Assembly (NCBI GenBank): GCA_903871805.1
Contig: CAIQIE010000151.1
Span: forward strand, 1-37,712
Reading direction: 5' to 3'
From: an uncultured Planctomycetaceae bacterium
GTDB taxonomy: Bacteria; Planctomycetota; Planctomycetia; Planctomycetales; Planctomycetaceae
Length of the DNA stretch: 37,712 bases
Shown: in pieces, positions 1-8,055 of the stretch
Numbering within the stretch: the stretch's first letter is position 1
How the letters are laid out: the number at the start of each line of letters is the position of its first letter
The notes under the pieces: model-generated
Databases searched by the model: none
What the model was told of the DNA's origin: nothing
What the model saw: only the letters and a program-made list of their open reading frames with translations
Program-made: the position numbers and the translations under genes

Positions 1-322
1 ACAGTTTACGAGCCCGCGTGAGTAAAGTCAAAGTAAACTAAACATCCGTACACTATCGATAAGAGAAGTTTTGCCGAGAAGTGGAGATTTGCGGATTAGA
101 GAGGAGGGGTTGGATTTCGGGAGGGGAGAAATGCCACATTCGTTGACTTTCCGAAACAGAATGAGGTTCATGTGCTAGAGTCTTTCGTCTGCAAAACTTA
201 AATGAATTGCGGCGAATAAATAGTTTTCAGTCAGAATCATTCATCTGTGAGGCAGATTCGGTTGCAAAACCGGTCAGTAGCATTCATATTCTTTCATACC
301 TTCGCTTGGAAATGGCGGAAAC
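1..322. other. Leader region upstream of the DeoR-family regulator
   Basis: No gene is supported here. The left end carries a perfect 7-bp inverted repeat, AGTTTAC at 3-9 and GTAAACT at 33-39, and the similar string AAGTAAAC recurs after the regulator gene near 1137-1144. The 200-310 part is AT-rich and holds several CATTCAT-like strings. This is where the regulator's promoter should lie, but I could not pick a convincing -35/-10 pair. An operator role for the repeat is a guess. Confidence 0.3.
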
Positions 323-1090
323 ATGATGATTGTGGATGAACGTCGATCACGAATTTTGAAACTTGCTGAAGAACTGGGCTTTGTCTCGCTGCAACGACTT
401 GTCAGCGAGTTGGGTGCCAGCGAGTCGACAGTCCGACGGGATTTGGAGTTTCTTGACGCGACCGGTCATATTCAGCGTACTCGTGGAGGAGCGTCGTTTC
501 TGGGGGATTCTCAGACCGACTTTGACGCGAGGCGGCGGTTGGCGTCGCAGGAGAAGCAGCGGATTGCCCGTCGCGTGGTGGATTTAATTTCTGAGGGCGA
601 GACGGTTTTGCTGGACGGTGGAACAACGACGCTGGAGGTGGCTCGTTATCTGGTGGGGAAATCTCTGCAGGTGCTGACAAATTCTTTGCCGATTGCGGCT
701 CTGCTGATGAATCGGGCGGAGATCGAGCTGATTTTTATAGGTGGGTACGTTTATCCGAAGACGGGTGTTGCCCTTGGAGAGCAATCGGTGGAGGCGTTGA
801 AGCGAATGCATGCGACGCGGCTGGTGATGAGCACTGGCGGGATTACCGCAGAGGGGTTGTTCAACAGCAATGCGCTGCTGGTAGAGACGGAGCGTCAGAT
901 GATCCGTGCGGCAGATCGGGTAACGCTGGTTGCTGACAGCAGTAAGTTTGGGCAGCGGGCCTTATCGCATCTGTGTTCGCTGGATGTTCTGGATGAGATT
1001 GTGACGGACGAAGGAGTGTCCGGAGAGTGGTGTCAGGTGATGGAGTCGGCTGGTGTTCGCATGGATGTGCTGGGGAGTGTGCTGCGTTAG
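323..1090 (+). CDS. DeoR-family transcriptional regulator of the BMC locus
   Basis: A 255-residue DNA-binding repressor-type protein of usual length for the DeoR family. Residues 5-58 form the winged helix-turn-helix, with the family pattern RRSRILKLAEELGFVSLQRL followed by SESTVRRDLEFLDATGHIQR and RTRGGA. Residues about 75-230 form the DeoRC sugar-phosphate sensor domain, with the typical GETVLLDGGTTTLEVARYL and VLTNSLPIA segments and LVADSSKFG near the end. The family binds phosphorylated sugars or related metabolites and usually represses neighbouring catabolic genes. It stands directly upstream of the BMC genes on the same strand, so it is the likely controller of the locus, perhaps answering to a deoxysugar phosphate. 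The start may be either of the two adjacent ATG codons at 323 and 326. Confidence 0.93.
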   Translation: MMIVDERRSRILKLAEELGFVSLQRLVSELGASESTVRRDLEFLDATGHIQRTRGGASFLGDSQTDFDARRRLASQEKQRIARRVVDLISEGETVLLDGGTTTLEVARYLVGKSLQVLTNSLPIAALLMNRAEIELIFIGGYVYPKTGVALGEQSVEALKRMHATRLVMSTGGITAEGLFNSNALLVETERQMIRAADRVTLVADSSKFGQRALSHLCSLDVLDEIVTDEGVSGEWCQVMESAGVRMDVLGSVLR

Positions 1091-1100
1091 GGGCTTGTTT

Positions 1101-1131
1101 CAATTCAGATGCGTGCGGCGCGTCTGAATTG
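1101..1131 (+). terminator. Hairpin after the DeoR gene
   Basis: CAATTCAGA at 1101-1109 pairs perfectly with TCTGAATTG at 1123-1131, and the stem continues through a G-U pair and GCG/CGC around a five-base loop. It lies 11 bases after the regulator stop. There is no T run after it, so it may be a weak or Rho-assisted terminator, an mRNA-stabilising hairpin, or a palindromic operator for the BMC promoter downstream. Confidence 0.45.
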
Positions 1132-1180
1132 AGTTAAGTAAACAACGCAGGTCACCAGCTTAAGCGAACGGTTTAGTGGC

Positions 1181-1202
1181 GGGTTGGCGGTGGGTTGGCG
1201 GT
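1181..1202. repeat. Tandem 11-bp direct repeat before the pduL-like gene
   Basis: The unit GGGTTGGCGGT occurs twice without a gap in the leader of the first BMC operon gene. The leader from 1132 to 1339 holds no other gene. A tandem repeat in this place could be a regulator site or simple sequence slippage; nothing in the sequence decides between them. Confidence 0.4.
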
Positions 1203-1339
1203 GGACTGACGGGCTTCTCGGGAGTGAGTGTCTGATCTCTCAGGGGAATTCTGTCGGTATTTGACTAAGTTGGCGGAAAGCAGGTTTCCGTGGCTGCCTT
1301 TGTGAGTGGCTTTCTTCATTGCCGGGGAAAACAGAATTT

Positions 1340-2113
1340 ATGACGACGACAACGATGCCGAATCCGGCGGATGTGGAGCGAGTGGTCCGTGACGTGTTAA
1401 CGCGTCATCTGCGGCCGAAACCGGTTTCCTCTGAGGCAGCAGCGGGTGGAATTCCTGTATTGCGGTCGGTGGTGGAGCAGGCTGTAGCGGCCACTGCGAC
1501 TTCGGCGGCGAAGCGTAATCCGCTGGTGGTCAACATTTCTGCTCGTCACGTGCATCTGACGCAGGAGCATGTGGAGATGCTCTTTGGCCCAGGCGCGAAG
1601 CTGACACCGGAAAAGGATCTGTACCAGGACGGATATTTTGCGGCGAAGGAGACAGTGGCGGTCGTGGGTCCGAGGCGTCGCATGCTTCCAAACGTGCGGG
1701 TATTGGGTCCATGTCGTCCGGATTCGCAGGTGGAGCTTGCCTTCACGGACGGCATTTCTCTGGGAATTGACCTGCCGGTGCGGATCAGCGGGGACGTGAA
1801 GGGGACACCTGGATGTGTGCTGATGGGGCCGCACGGGGTTGTCGAGCTGAAGCAGGGAGTGATCCGAGCCATGCGGCATGTGCACATGGGTCCGGAGGAT
1901 CTGGAATATTATGGAGTGAAGGACGGAGATCATATTCATCTCCGGATTGAGTCACCTGGCTGTACCACAGTTCTGGAGGATCTGGCGGTACGAGCTGGCA
2001 AGGGGATCAAGCTGGAGGTGCATCTGGACACGGATGAGGGGAACGCAGTGAACCTTGAAAAAGCCACGCAGGTGGAACTGGTAAAGGCGGAGCCCTGCAA
2101 ATGCGGGCACTGA
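1340..2113 (+). CDS. pduL: PduL-type phosphate acyltransferase (phosphotransacylase), BMC cargo
   Basis: PduL enzymes move an acyl group between CoA and phosphate inside microcompartments; here the expected reaction is lactyl-CoA plus phosphate to lactyl-phosphate and free CoA, regenerating CoA in the lumen. The core (about residues 60-250) carries the zinc-ligand motifs of the family, [13 protein letters not shown] and [10 protein letters not shown], and [12 protein letters not shown] near the second barrel. Residues 7-23 ([16 protein letters not shown]) form an amphipathic helix followed by a low-complexity linker, which is the usual form of an N-terminal encapsulation peptide. I chose ATG 1340; a TTG at 1319 in frame would add seven unremarkable residues. 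The last residues include CKCGH, an unusual cysteine-rich end. The gene begins the shell-and-enzyme operon. Confidence 0.93.
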   Translation: MTTTTMPNPADVERVVRDVLTRHLRPKPVSSEAAAGGIPVLRSVVEQAVAATATSAAKRNPLVVNISARHVHLTQEHVEMLFGPGAKLTPEKDLYQDGYFAAKETVAVVGPRRRMLPNVRVLGPCRPDSQVELAFTDGISLGIDLPVRISGDVKGTPGCVLMGPHGVVELKQGVIRAMRHVHMGPEDLEYYGVKDGDHIHLRIESPGCTTVLEDLAVRAGKGIKLEVHLDTDEGNAVNLEKATQVELVKAEPCKCGH

Positions 2114-2301
2114 ATCTCTTGTCGGCACATGGATTGTGCGGGCATGAAATGGTGATGGGAGAGCTGTACTGACCGGGACTGTCTGGCGGTGCGGCTGTGA
2201 AATGTGATGGGGTATCAATGCCGACGACGAGGGAATGTCGTTGTTCTTTTATTGCCGGACGCACATGAGGATGTGGTGTGCTGAGGCGGGAGTAATTTGA
2301 A

Positions 2302-2613
2302 ATGGCGAAATCTGTGGAAGCGCTGGGGATGATTGAAACGAAGGGCTTCGTGTGCATGCTCGAAGCCATCGATTCGATGTTGAAGGCAGCCAATGTTGAG
2401 CTGTTGTCCTGGGACAAGATTGGCAGTGGTCTGGTCACTGCGTTTATTTCCGGTGACGTGGCTGCGGTGAAGGCAGCTCTGGACGCAGGTTCAGCAGCGG
2501 CATCACGACTGGGCACCGTGATCAGTGCGGAAGTGATTCCACGTCCGCATGAAGAGCTGGCAGCCATCCTGCCAAAGGCAAAAGCAGCACCGGTTGCAGC
2601 ACCAAAGAAGTAA
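2302..2613 (+). CDS. BMC-H hexameric shell protein 1
   Basis: A 103-residue single-domain BMC protein (Pfam BMC, CcmK/PduA type) that forms hexagonal tiles of the shell facets. The signature is complete: EALGMIETKGFVCMLEAID, then MLKAANVEL, the pore segment KIGSGLVTAFISGDVAAVKA and the closing AGSAAASRLG...AEVIPRP. The pore loop reads G-S-G, as in many small polar-metabolite pores. A tail rich in lysine, alanine and proline (about residues 88-103) extends past the domain. A GGGAG ribosome site lies 9 bases before the ATG. It precedes a second, different BMC-H gene. Confidence 0.96.
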   Translation: MAKSVEALGMIETKGFVCMLEAIDSMLKAANVELLSWDKIGSGLVTAFISGDVAAVKAALDAGSAAASRLGTVISAEVIPRPHEELAAILPKAKAAPVAAPKK

Positions 2614-2828
2614 AGTAAGGCTGCGGATAGGTTTCTTCAGTGCTGAGAGCATGGTGGTGCGAGCAGCCTGAGGGACGAAAACGGTGCTGGCGTCTTCTTT
2701 GGGAACGCTGGGCGTCGGGGAAACGGGGGAGATTTCCTGTTTCCTTCTGCAGAAATTCCGGGCTCATTTTTCTGCTCGGAGATTTCATGAACCCGATTCA
2801 ACTGGAACTTTTTTCGGAAGTCAGAACG

Positions 2829-3095
2829 ATGAACGAAGCAATTGGAATGATTGAAACGAAGGGCCTGGTCTGTGCAGTCCACGCCTCTGATGCAATGTTG
2901 AAGGCTGCCAACGTGACTCTGGTAAAGCAGCTGAATATTGGTGCCGCTTACATCACCACGATTATTAAAGGTGATGTGGGATCTGTGCGAGCTGCGGTGG
3001 ACGCTGGTGCGGCTGCTGCTTCTCAGTCAGGCGAACTGGTTTGTGCGCACCTGATTCCTCGCCCGGAAGCTTCACTGCTGGAATCTGTGCTGTGA
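2829..3095 (+). CDS. BMC-H hexameric shell protein 2
   Basis: A second single BMC domain, 88 residues from ATG 2829, aligned with shell protein 1 along its full length: NEAIGMIETKGLVCAVHASD, MLKAANVTLVKQ, KGDVGSVRAAVDAGAAAASQ and AHLIPRPE. The pore segment reads NIGAAYITT, so the G-S-G of the first paralogue is G-A-A here, which should give a less polar pore. ATG 2829 starts exactly where the domain starts and has GGAAG 10 bases ahead. An in-frame ATG at 2787 with GGAG ahead would add 14 residues and cannot be excluded. The open frame further upstream has no BMC similarity. Confidence 0.93.
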   Translation: MNEAIGMIETKGLVCAVHASDAMLKAANVTLVKQLNIGAAYITTIIKGDVGSVRAAVDAGAAAASQSGELVCAHLIPRPEASLLESVL

Positions 3096-3120
3096 TGAAC
3101 TGCCGGCTTTCCGGCGGACG

Positions 3121-3195
3121 GTCCGGGAAGCTGTCTGAGTCGTATTGACGGGAACGAGCAATCGTTCGACGATCCCGGACATCGACCAGACAGCT
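3121..3195 (+). ncRNA. Possible structured intercistronic RNA element
   Basis: Three complementary pairs occur in 75 bases between the second BMC-H gene and the kinase gene. GTCCGGGA (3121-3128) pairs with TCCCGGAC (3173-3180). AGCTGTCTG (3129-3137) pairs with CAGACAGCT (3187-3195). Inside lies GAACGA-GCAA-TCGTTC (3152-3167), a six-pair stem closed by a GNRA tetraloop. The first two stems cross, so together they would form a pseudoknot, or they are mutually exclusive alternatives. No T run follows, so it is not a simple terminator. No known riboswitch class is recognised. It may control expression between shell and enzyme genes. Confidence 0.45.
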
Positions 3196-3320
3196 CGATC
3201 GGGCTAATGGGAAATACGTTCGGCAGAAGGAGTCTGTCCGGATGGTGAATTTTAACCAGGAGTTTCTGCGGTGCTGATGATTTCCTCCATCCGACCGCCG
3301 GCAGTAGGGAGAATGGAATT

Positions 3321-4517
3321 ATGAAGGTCCTTGTCGCCAATCTGGGATCCACCAGTTTCAAGTATCGATTGTTTGACCTGTCTGACGAGACGCAGATGGC
3401 CCGTGGTGGGATTGACCGCATTGGTCAGTCGGACGCCACGAGCTCCTGTTTCGTGGAGATTGGCGGACATCGAGCTGAGCTGAAGCAGGTGGTTCCGAAC
3501 CATGCGGCTGCGGTCAGTATTTGTCTGCAGCAGCTCACGGATCCTGAGCACGGATGCCTCAAGTCTGTGGACGAGGTTGGTGGGATTGGATTCAAGGCCG
3601 TGTTTGCCGGCAGTCTGAGTGGCGTTCGGATCGTCAACGAAGCGCTGTTGCAGAAGATGGAAGATCTTTCGGACATTGCCCCGGCTCACAACCCGCCTTA
3701 TGTGCGGGCCATGCGACAGCTGCAGGCAGCGTTTCCGAAGATTCCGCTGGTGGCAGCTCTGGAAACCGGTTTTCACGAAACGATCCCGTTTGAACATCGG
3801 GCGTATGCCGTTCCTTATGAATGGTATACGGATCTGGAAATTCGACGCTGGGGATTTCATGGTGCCAGTCATCGCTTCATTGCGGGGCGGGTTGCCGAGA
3901 TTCTCGGACGGACGGATCTGAAGATCATCAGTTGTCATTTGGGAGGCAGTGCTTCGATCTGTGCCATCAAAAATGGTGCCAGCATCGCGGCATCGATGGG
4001 AATGAGTCCTCAGGGAGGTCTGCCGAACAACAATCGCGTCGGGGATTTCGACGCCTATGCGATTCCGGTCATTATGAAGGCGACCGGGATGACGTTTGAA
4101 CAGGTTCTGACGGAAATGTCTTCAAAGGGTGGACTGCTGGGCATCAGCGGACTCAGCGGTGACTGCCGCGACCTTGAGGAGGCATCGGCAACGGGACATG
4201 ATCGGGCCGAGAAGGCACTGAAGCTTTTCGAAGCCTCGATCCGTACCTACGTGGGCGCATGGATGGCATTGCTGGGTGGTGCGGATGTAGTTGTGTTCAC
4301 TGGAGGAATTGGTGAGAACAGCGAACGAATCCGGACCAATGTCTGTCGCAACATGGAGTGGGCTGGCATGAAGCTCTGCTCACAGAAAAACGCTGTGGTT
4401 CGCGGAGAGACCTGTATCAGCACGGACGACAGTCGTGTGCAGATCTGGACTGTCCCGACCAATGAGGAGATTGTTGTGGCTCGGCAAACAGCGGAGGCAA
4501 TTGGCGGGCAGGCCTGA
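3321..4517 (+). CDS. Acetate/propionate-kinase family enzyme with altered active-site residues
   Basis: A 398-residue ASKHA-fold acyl-phosphate kinase, usual AckA length, probably making ATP and lactate from lactyl-phosphate. Conserved parts are [13 protein letters not shown] at the N-terminus, [11 protein letters not shown] (121-131), [20 protein letters not shown] (162-181, with His180), [13 protein letters not shown] (204-216), [18 protein letters not shown], and TNEEIVVAR near the C-terminus. The segment that reads GHRVVHGG in acetate kinases reads GFKAVFAG (90-97), so the catalytic arginine is Lys92. The catalytic aspartate of FDTAFH is Glu148 ([11 protein letters not shown]). The RSGDIDP segment is RVGDFDA, with Arg239 kept. 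No encapsulation helix is visible, so the enzyme probably acts outside the shell. I infer a substrate shift rather than loss of function, because the rest of the fold is well kept. Confidence 0.88.
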   Translation: MKVLVANLGSTSFKYRLFDLSDETQMARGGIDRIGQSDATSSCFVEIGGHRAELKQVVPNHAAAVSICLQQLTDPEHGCLKSVDEVGGIGFKAVFAGSLSGVRIVNEALLQKMEDLSDIAPAHNPPYVRAMRQLQAAFPKIPLVAALETGFHETIPFEHRAYAVPYEWYTDLEIRRWGFHGASHRFIAGRVAEILGRTDLKIISCHLGGSASICAIKNGASIAASMGMSPQGGLPNNNRVGDFDAYAIPVIMKATGMTFEQVLTEMSSKGGLLGISGLSGDCRDLEEASATGHDRAEKALKLFEASIRTYVGAWMALLGGADVVVFTGGIGENSERIRTNVCRNMEWAGMKLCSQKNAVVRGETCISTDDSRVQIWTVPTNEEIVVARQTAEAIGGQA

Positions 4518-4642
4518 GAAGGCGGGTCCGGACCGGGTCGCAGTTAGTCTGCAGTCCGTCACCAAATCGCGATGGGTCGTTATTCGAGGGTTCAGAAATC
4601 GGCTGTATTCGCGGATCGAAGCAGCCGCAGAGGGCAATCATC

Positions 4643-4954
4643 ATGTTTCTGGCAAAGATTACAGGCAGTCTGGTTTCGACTCAAAAGGTCGAAGCTCTGG
4701 TAGGTCAGAAGCTGTTGCTTGTGGAACCGCTTCGGGTTGACGAGAAGGATCAGAAAAGTCTGAAGCCAACGGGTCGGTCTTTTGTTGTGGTCGACACTGT
4801 GGGGGCAGGCGAAGGGGATGTGGTGTTGATCGTGCAGGGATCCAGTGCCCGGTTTACGGCGGGAACGAAGGAACTTCCGATCGATGCGGCCATTATCGGC
4901 ATTGTAGATACGGTGCAGGTGCAGACGACAACTATTTTCAAGGCCGGTGAATAA
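4643..4954 (+). CDS. BMC-P pentameric shell vertex protein 1 (EutN/CcmL family)
   Basis: A 103-residue EutN/CcmL-type protein, which forms the pentamers at the vertices of the shell. It begins MFLAKITGSLVSTQKVEALV, continues QKLLLVEPL, and has the family core FVVVDTVGAGEGDVVLIVQG followed by SSARFTAG and the closing IDAAIIGIVDTVQV. This is the most typical of the three vertex proteins in the locus. Three distinct BMC-P genes with only two BMC-H genes are characteristic of the planctomycete-type compartment. It is 125 bases after the kinase gene and is followed by a 500-base stretch without a recognised gene. Confidence 0.95.
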   Translation: MFLAKITGSLVSTQKVEALVGQKLLLVEPLRVDEKDQKSLKPTGRSFVVVDTVGAGEGDVVLIVQGSSARFTAGTKELPIDAAIIGIVDTVQVQTTTIFKAGE

Positions 4955-5454
4955 CGGTTTTGTTCAGGGGCCTCGCAGGAAGGTCAGATATCGGGCATGA
5001 CGCCTGACGGTTTTGATCAAATACAGAAGGAACTGTTTACAGTAGGGCTGCACACGGCAGGATGGGGCTCTGGATCCAGCGTTCGCGGATAACGCGGGTG
5101 ACTGGTTGGGGGGCTATATGCGGTATTTCTGCTGATCTTTGCGGGTGCTGAGAAAGGTTTGCCGTGGCTCTTCGGTAGAAGTCGCAGGTCTGAATGCTGC
5201 GGTGAACATTCAGGGACAAAGTCAGGTTTCCAATTCTCCTGGTCTCGGTGCAGCTCGATTTGATGAGGATTTGATCTCGGTCGAACGTCATTTGCCTGTT
5301 GGATTGAAAGCAGGCCTGGGCGGTTTTCACTGTCTCAATATGGGACAGGTTTTGGGTTAGTTGGAAGGGTTTCTTCAGAAGACACATATCGCGAACGGAT
5401 GACGCGATTCACAGAGTGCGATGGGAGATATCGCGGTGCAGAGAGATTACTCAG
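4955..5454. other. 500-base interval without a recognised gene inside the BMC locus
   Basis: This stretch separates the first vertex-protein gene from the aldehyde dehydrogenase gene. Reading frames on both strands (for example 5139-5360 +) have no recognisable motifs and no good ribosome site. A weak stem GCCTGTT/AGCAGGC lies near 5296-5317. In an otherwise tightly ordered locus its length suggests a second promoter or a leader for the downstream enzymes, but no clear -35/-10 pair was found. Confidence 0.35.
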
Positions 5455-6867
5455 GTGCAGTCAACAGAACAAACAATTCGTCAGGTGGTGCAGGAAATCC
5501 TGACACAGCTGGCTGGGCGTCAGGGAAGTCCCGTTGCGTCGAACAAGTGGGGTGTGTTTGACACCGTCGACGAAGCCGTCGCAGCAGCACAAAAGGGCTT
5601 TGAGCAGCTGACTCGGGCAACGCTGGAGCAGCGCAAAACGGCGATCGACATTGTCAAGCAGATGTGCGACGATCAGGCTGAAGAGCTGGGTCGCATGGAG
5701 TTTGACGAAACAAAGATTGGCCGGCTTGAGCACAAGATTGCCAAGCTGAAGGCGATCAGGACGGTTCCAGGAGTAGAGTTTCTGCGTACTGACGCAGTCA
5801 GCGGATCCCATGGACTGACGATCACGGAATATGCTCCGTTCGGGGTTATCGGAGCGATCACTCCGGTCACGCATTCGCTGCCGACATTGGCTGGCAACTT
5901 TGTCAACATGGTTGCTGCGGGCAACACGATTGTGTGCAATCCGCATCCAAGCGGTGCCAGGATTGCCAGCGAAGGCGTACGACGCTTCAACAAAGCGATT
6001 CATGCGGCCACGGGACTGGAAAACCTTGTGACGATTATTGGAACTCCGACGATCGAATCCGCGCAGCAGGTCTTTGATCATCGCGGGGTAAAGCTGCTGG
6101 TGGTCACTGGCGGACCGGCTGTTGCCCGGGCTGCCTTGAAAAGTCCAAAGCGGGCGATTGTGGCCGGACCGGGAAATCCGCCGGTTGTGGTAGACGCGAC
6201 CGCGGACATTGACAATGCTGCGAAGTCCATCGTTGCCGGAGCAGCGTTCGATAACAACCTCCTGTGTATTGGCGAAAAGGAAGTCTTCGCCGTGAAGGAG
6301 ATTTTTGACCAGTTGATGAATGCGGTGGCAAATCACGGCGGTTATCGTCTGAATGCAGCCCAGATCGCAGCATTTACGGCAAAAGCATTCGGACCTCCAA
6401 AGGAGCCGGGTGGACACCATGTGCTGAATCGCGACTTCATTGGAAAAGACGCGGCATGGCTGGCCGCCCAGATTGGTCTGAGCATTCCGGCGGATACGCT
6501 GATTCTTTACGGCGAGACGGATGAGAATAATCCGTTTGTTCCGGAGGAGCAGATGATGCCGTTCGTGCCATTTGTCCGCGCGAACTGCAGTGATCATGCG
6601 ATTGCTCTGGCAAAGAAATTCGAGCACGGTTTCGGGCATACGGCAATTATTCATTCACGCGATGTGCATACCATCACAAAGATGGGGCGCGTGATGAACA
6701 CAACGCTGTTTGTAAAGAATGGTCCGTGTATGGCTGGGCTGGGTCTGGGCGGCGAAGGATATCTGTCCTTCAGCATCGCAACCCCGACTGGCGAAGGCGT
6801 GACCAGCCCGATGACGTTCACTCGTCAGCGTCGCTGTGTCATGGTGGACGATCTTCGAATCATCTGA
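5455..6867 (+). CDS. CoA-acylating aldehyde dehydrogenase (PduP-like), BMC cargo
   Basis: An aldehyde dehydrogenase superfamily enzyme of the PduP/EutE type, expected here to oxidise L-lactaldehyde to lactyl-CoA with NAD+ and CoA in the shell lumen. Visible motifs are [16 protein letters not shown] and [15 protein letters not shown] for cofactor binding, [32 protein letters not shown], and [14 protein letters not shown] carrying the catalytic cysteine. The N-terminus [16 protein letters not shown] is an amphipathic helix, then a short linker and [14 protein letters not shown], the standard layout of an encapsulation peptide before the catalytic domain. I prefer GTG 5455, which starts just before the helix and has a purine-rich AGAGAG ahead; GTG 5416 in frame would give 483 residues with an extra N-terminus rich in arginine and isoleucine. 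Confidence 0.93.
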   Translation: MQSTEQTIRQVVQEILTQLAGRQGSPVASNKWGVFDTVDEAVAAAQKGFEQLTRATLEQRKTAIDIVKQMCDDQAEELGRMEFDETKIGRLEHKIAKLKAIRTVPGVEFLRTDAVSGSHGLTITEYAPFGVIGAITPVTHSLPTLAGNFVNMVAAGNTIVCNPHPSGARIASEGVRRFNKAIHAATGLENLVTIIGTPTIESAQQVFDHRGVKLLVVTGGPAVARAALKSPKRAIVAGPGNPPVVVDATADIDNAAKSIVAGAAFDNNLLCIGEKEVFAVKEIFDQLMNAVANHGGYRLNAAQIAAFTAKAFGPPKEPGGHHVLNRDFIGKDAAWLAAQIGLSIPADTLILYGETDENNPFVPEEQMMPFVPFVRANCSDHAIALAKKFEHGFGHTAIIHSRDVHTITKMGRVMNTTLFVKNGPCMAGLGLGGEGYLSFSIATPTGEGVTSPMTFTRQRRCVMVDDLRII

Positions 6868-6928
6868 TGGTGTGCGATCGCCGGTGAAATTGCCGGCGAT
6901 CGACAGATTTCCCGAAACGGACAGGATT

Positions 6929-7213
6929 ATGCAGATCGCACGAGTTCTGGGACATGCCACGGCGACCGTCAAGCATGACTCCATGAATGGCTGGAAGCTG
7001 ATCGTGCTGCAGCCGCTGGACATCAATTATCAGCCGGACGAGTTTCCTCAGCTGGCCATTGATCCGCTTGGCGCCCGCAAGGGAGATTATGTGTTTTTCA
7101 CCAGTGATACGAAGTACATCCACAAACTGACAGGGCGAAATGACAGCCCCATTCGATTCTCCGTACAGGGGATTCTGGACAGGGTCCCGGAATCGGTCGG
7201 GAACGGCTCCTGA
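6929..7213 (+). CDS. BMC-P pentameric shell vertex protein 2 (EutN/CcmL family)
   Basis: A 94-residue EutN/CcmL homologue. It begins MQIARVLGHATATVKHDSM, with the family pattern WKLIVLQPLDI, then LAIDPLGARKGDYVFFTSD in place of the more usual D-x-x-G-A-G-x-G-D core, and ends RFSVQGILDRVP. ATG 6929 was chosen because the fold starts there and CGGACAGGA lies ahead; the open frame reaches back to 6836 but overlaps the aldehyde dehydrogenase gene and carries no family sequence. It differs clearly from the other two vertex proteins, so the three probably have distinct positions or mixed-pentamer roles. Confidence 0.92.
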   Translation: MQIARVLGHATATVKHDSMNGWKLIVLQPLDINYQPDEFPQLAIDPLGARKGDYVFFTSDTKYIHKLTGRNDSPIRFSVQGILDRVPESVGNGS

Positions 7214-7350
7214 CGATTGCAGGCAGATACAGGCGGTTCAATCAGGGACGAGGACAGTTCCGGGCTTTTTAAGAATCACACATGGCCCGGACGGGCTCTG
7301 AATTCAGCGAATGATTTCAGGGATTTCGGACTGACAGATAAAGACAGACA

Positions 7351-8055
7351 ATGACACTCAGTGCGGCGAAGATTGACGAAATCGTGCGGAATGTTCTGCG
7401 AGAGCTGGAAGCTCGCAGAGCAGCCCCGGTGACCGCACCTGTTGTGTCGGCCGCAGTGAAGTCTGCAGAAAAGTCGGATAGTGCGGAAGCCAGTCCAGCG
7501 GTGGTGATTCGTGGACGCGTCATCAGTGAAGCGGTTCTGGCTGCGTCAGGTGCTGCCGGAAAAACCGTATCACTGATGCGAGGGGCTATTCTGACACCTT
7601 CGGGAAGAGATTACATTCGGAAGTATTCCGTGCGTTTGTCCAGTCTGCTGCCGCAACCGGAAGGTTCTGTCAGTGGTCTGGTACTGATTGCCGGGAAGTC
7701 ACCAACAGCTCAGTCTGCTGCTCAGGCGGCAGGCTGGAAAGTTGCTCCAGTGGACGAGGGTTTCGCGGCTGTTACGGCAGCACGGGCCGCTGTTGCAGCG
7801 CAGCGAGTGATTTGTGTGACGGAAGATCCATCGATTGTTGCTTGCCTGCTGAACCGGGATTCGGCGGTGCGTGCTGCTGTCGTGACGGGACAAAAAGGGC
7901 TGGACAAGCTGATTCGCACGATGCATCCAAACGTGGTGTGTCTTGCGAGCGAGGGTTGGTCGTTCAATGATCTGACGCGACTGCTGCGACTGATGTCTTC
8001 AGTCAATGGCCCTGCAGAGTCATGGAAGGAAATTGTTCCTGGAGGAACACGATGA
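7351..8055 (+). CDS. Unknown BMC-associated protein with N-terminal encapsulation-type helix
   Basis: A 234-residue protein I cannot assign to a function. Residues 4-22 (SAAKIDEIVRNVLRELEAR) form an amphipathic helix like those of the PduL-type and PduP-type cargo, followed by an alanine/proline-rich linker to about residue 50. Residues 53-90 include RGRVISEAVL and GAILTPSGRDYIRKYSV, a pattern shared with the N-terminal part of EutT/PduO-like and other BMC accessory proteins. Residues about 105-215 alternate strands and helices, and the stretch NRDSAVRAAVV...MHPNVVCLASEG resembles the C-terminal half of RpiB/LacAB sugar-phosphate isomerases. A role in the lumen on a sugar phosphate or aldehyde is a guess. 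The stop overlaps the start of the next shell gene (ATGA), so the two are probably translationally coupled. Confidence 0.85.
   Translation: MTLSAAKIDEIVRNVLRELEARRAAPVTAPVVSAAVKSAEKSDSAEASPAVVIRGRVISEAVLAASGAAGKTVSLMRGAILTPSGRDYIRKYSVRLSSLLPQPEGSVSGLVLIAGKSPTAQSAAQAAGWKVAPVDEGFAAVTAARAAVAAQRVICVTEDPSIVACLLNRDSAVRAAVVTGQKGLDKLIRTMHPNVVCLASEGWSFNDLTRLLRLMSSVNGPAESWKEIVPGGTR

Noticed and set aside
1261-1289. TTGACT as a -35 box for the BMC operon
   Set aside because: No acceptable -10 hexamer is present at the proper distance (GTTTCC only).
3121-3195. The paired stems as a cobalamin riboswitch
   Set aside because: No B12-box consensus and the pathway encoded here has no B12-dependent enzyme.
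5139-5360. A 73-codon + frame in the gap before the aldehyde dehydrogenase gene
   Set aside because: No ribosome site, no recognisable motif and no targeting helix; kept only as part of the unexplained interval.
5461-6654. A 397-codon minus-strand open frame opposite the aldehyde dehydrogenase gene
   Set aside because: It is the antisense shadow of a well-supported enzyme gene and has an arginine/cysteine/histidine-rich composition without motifs.
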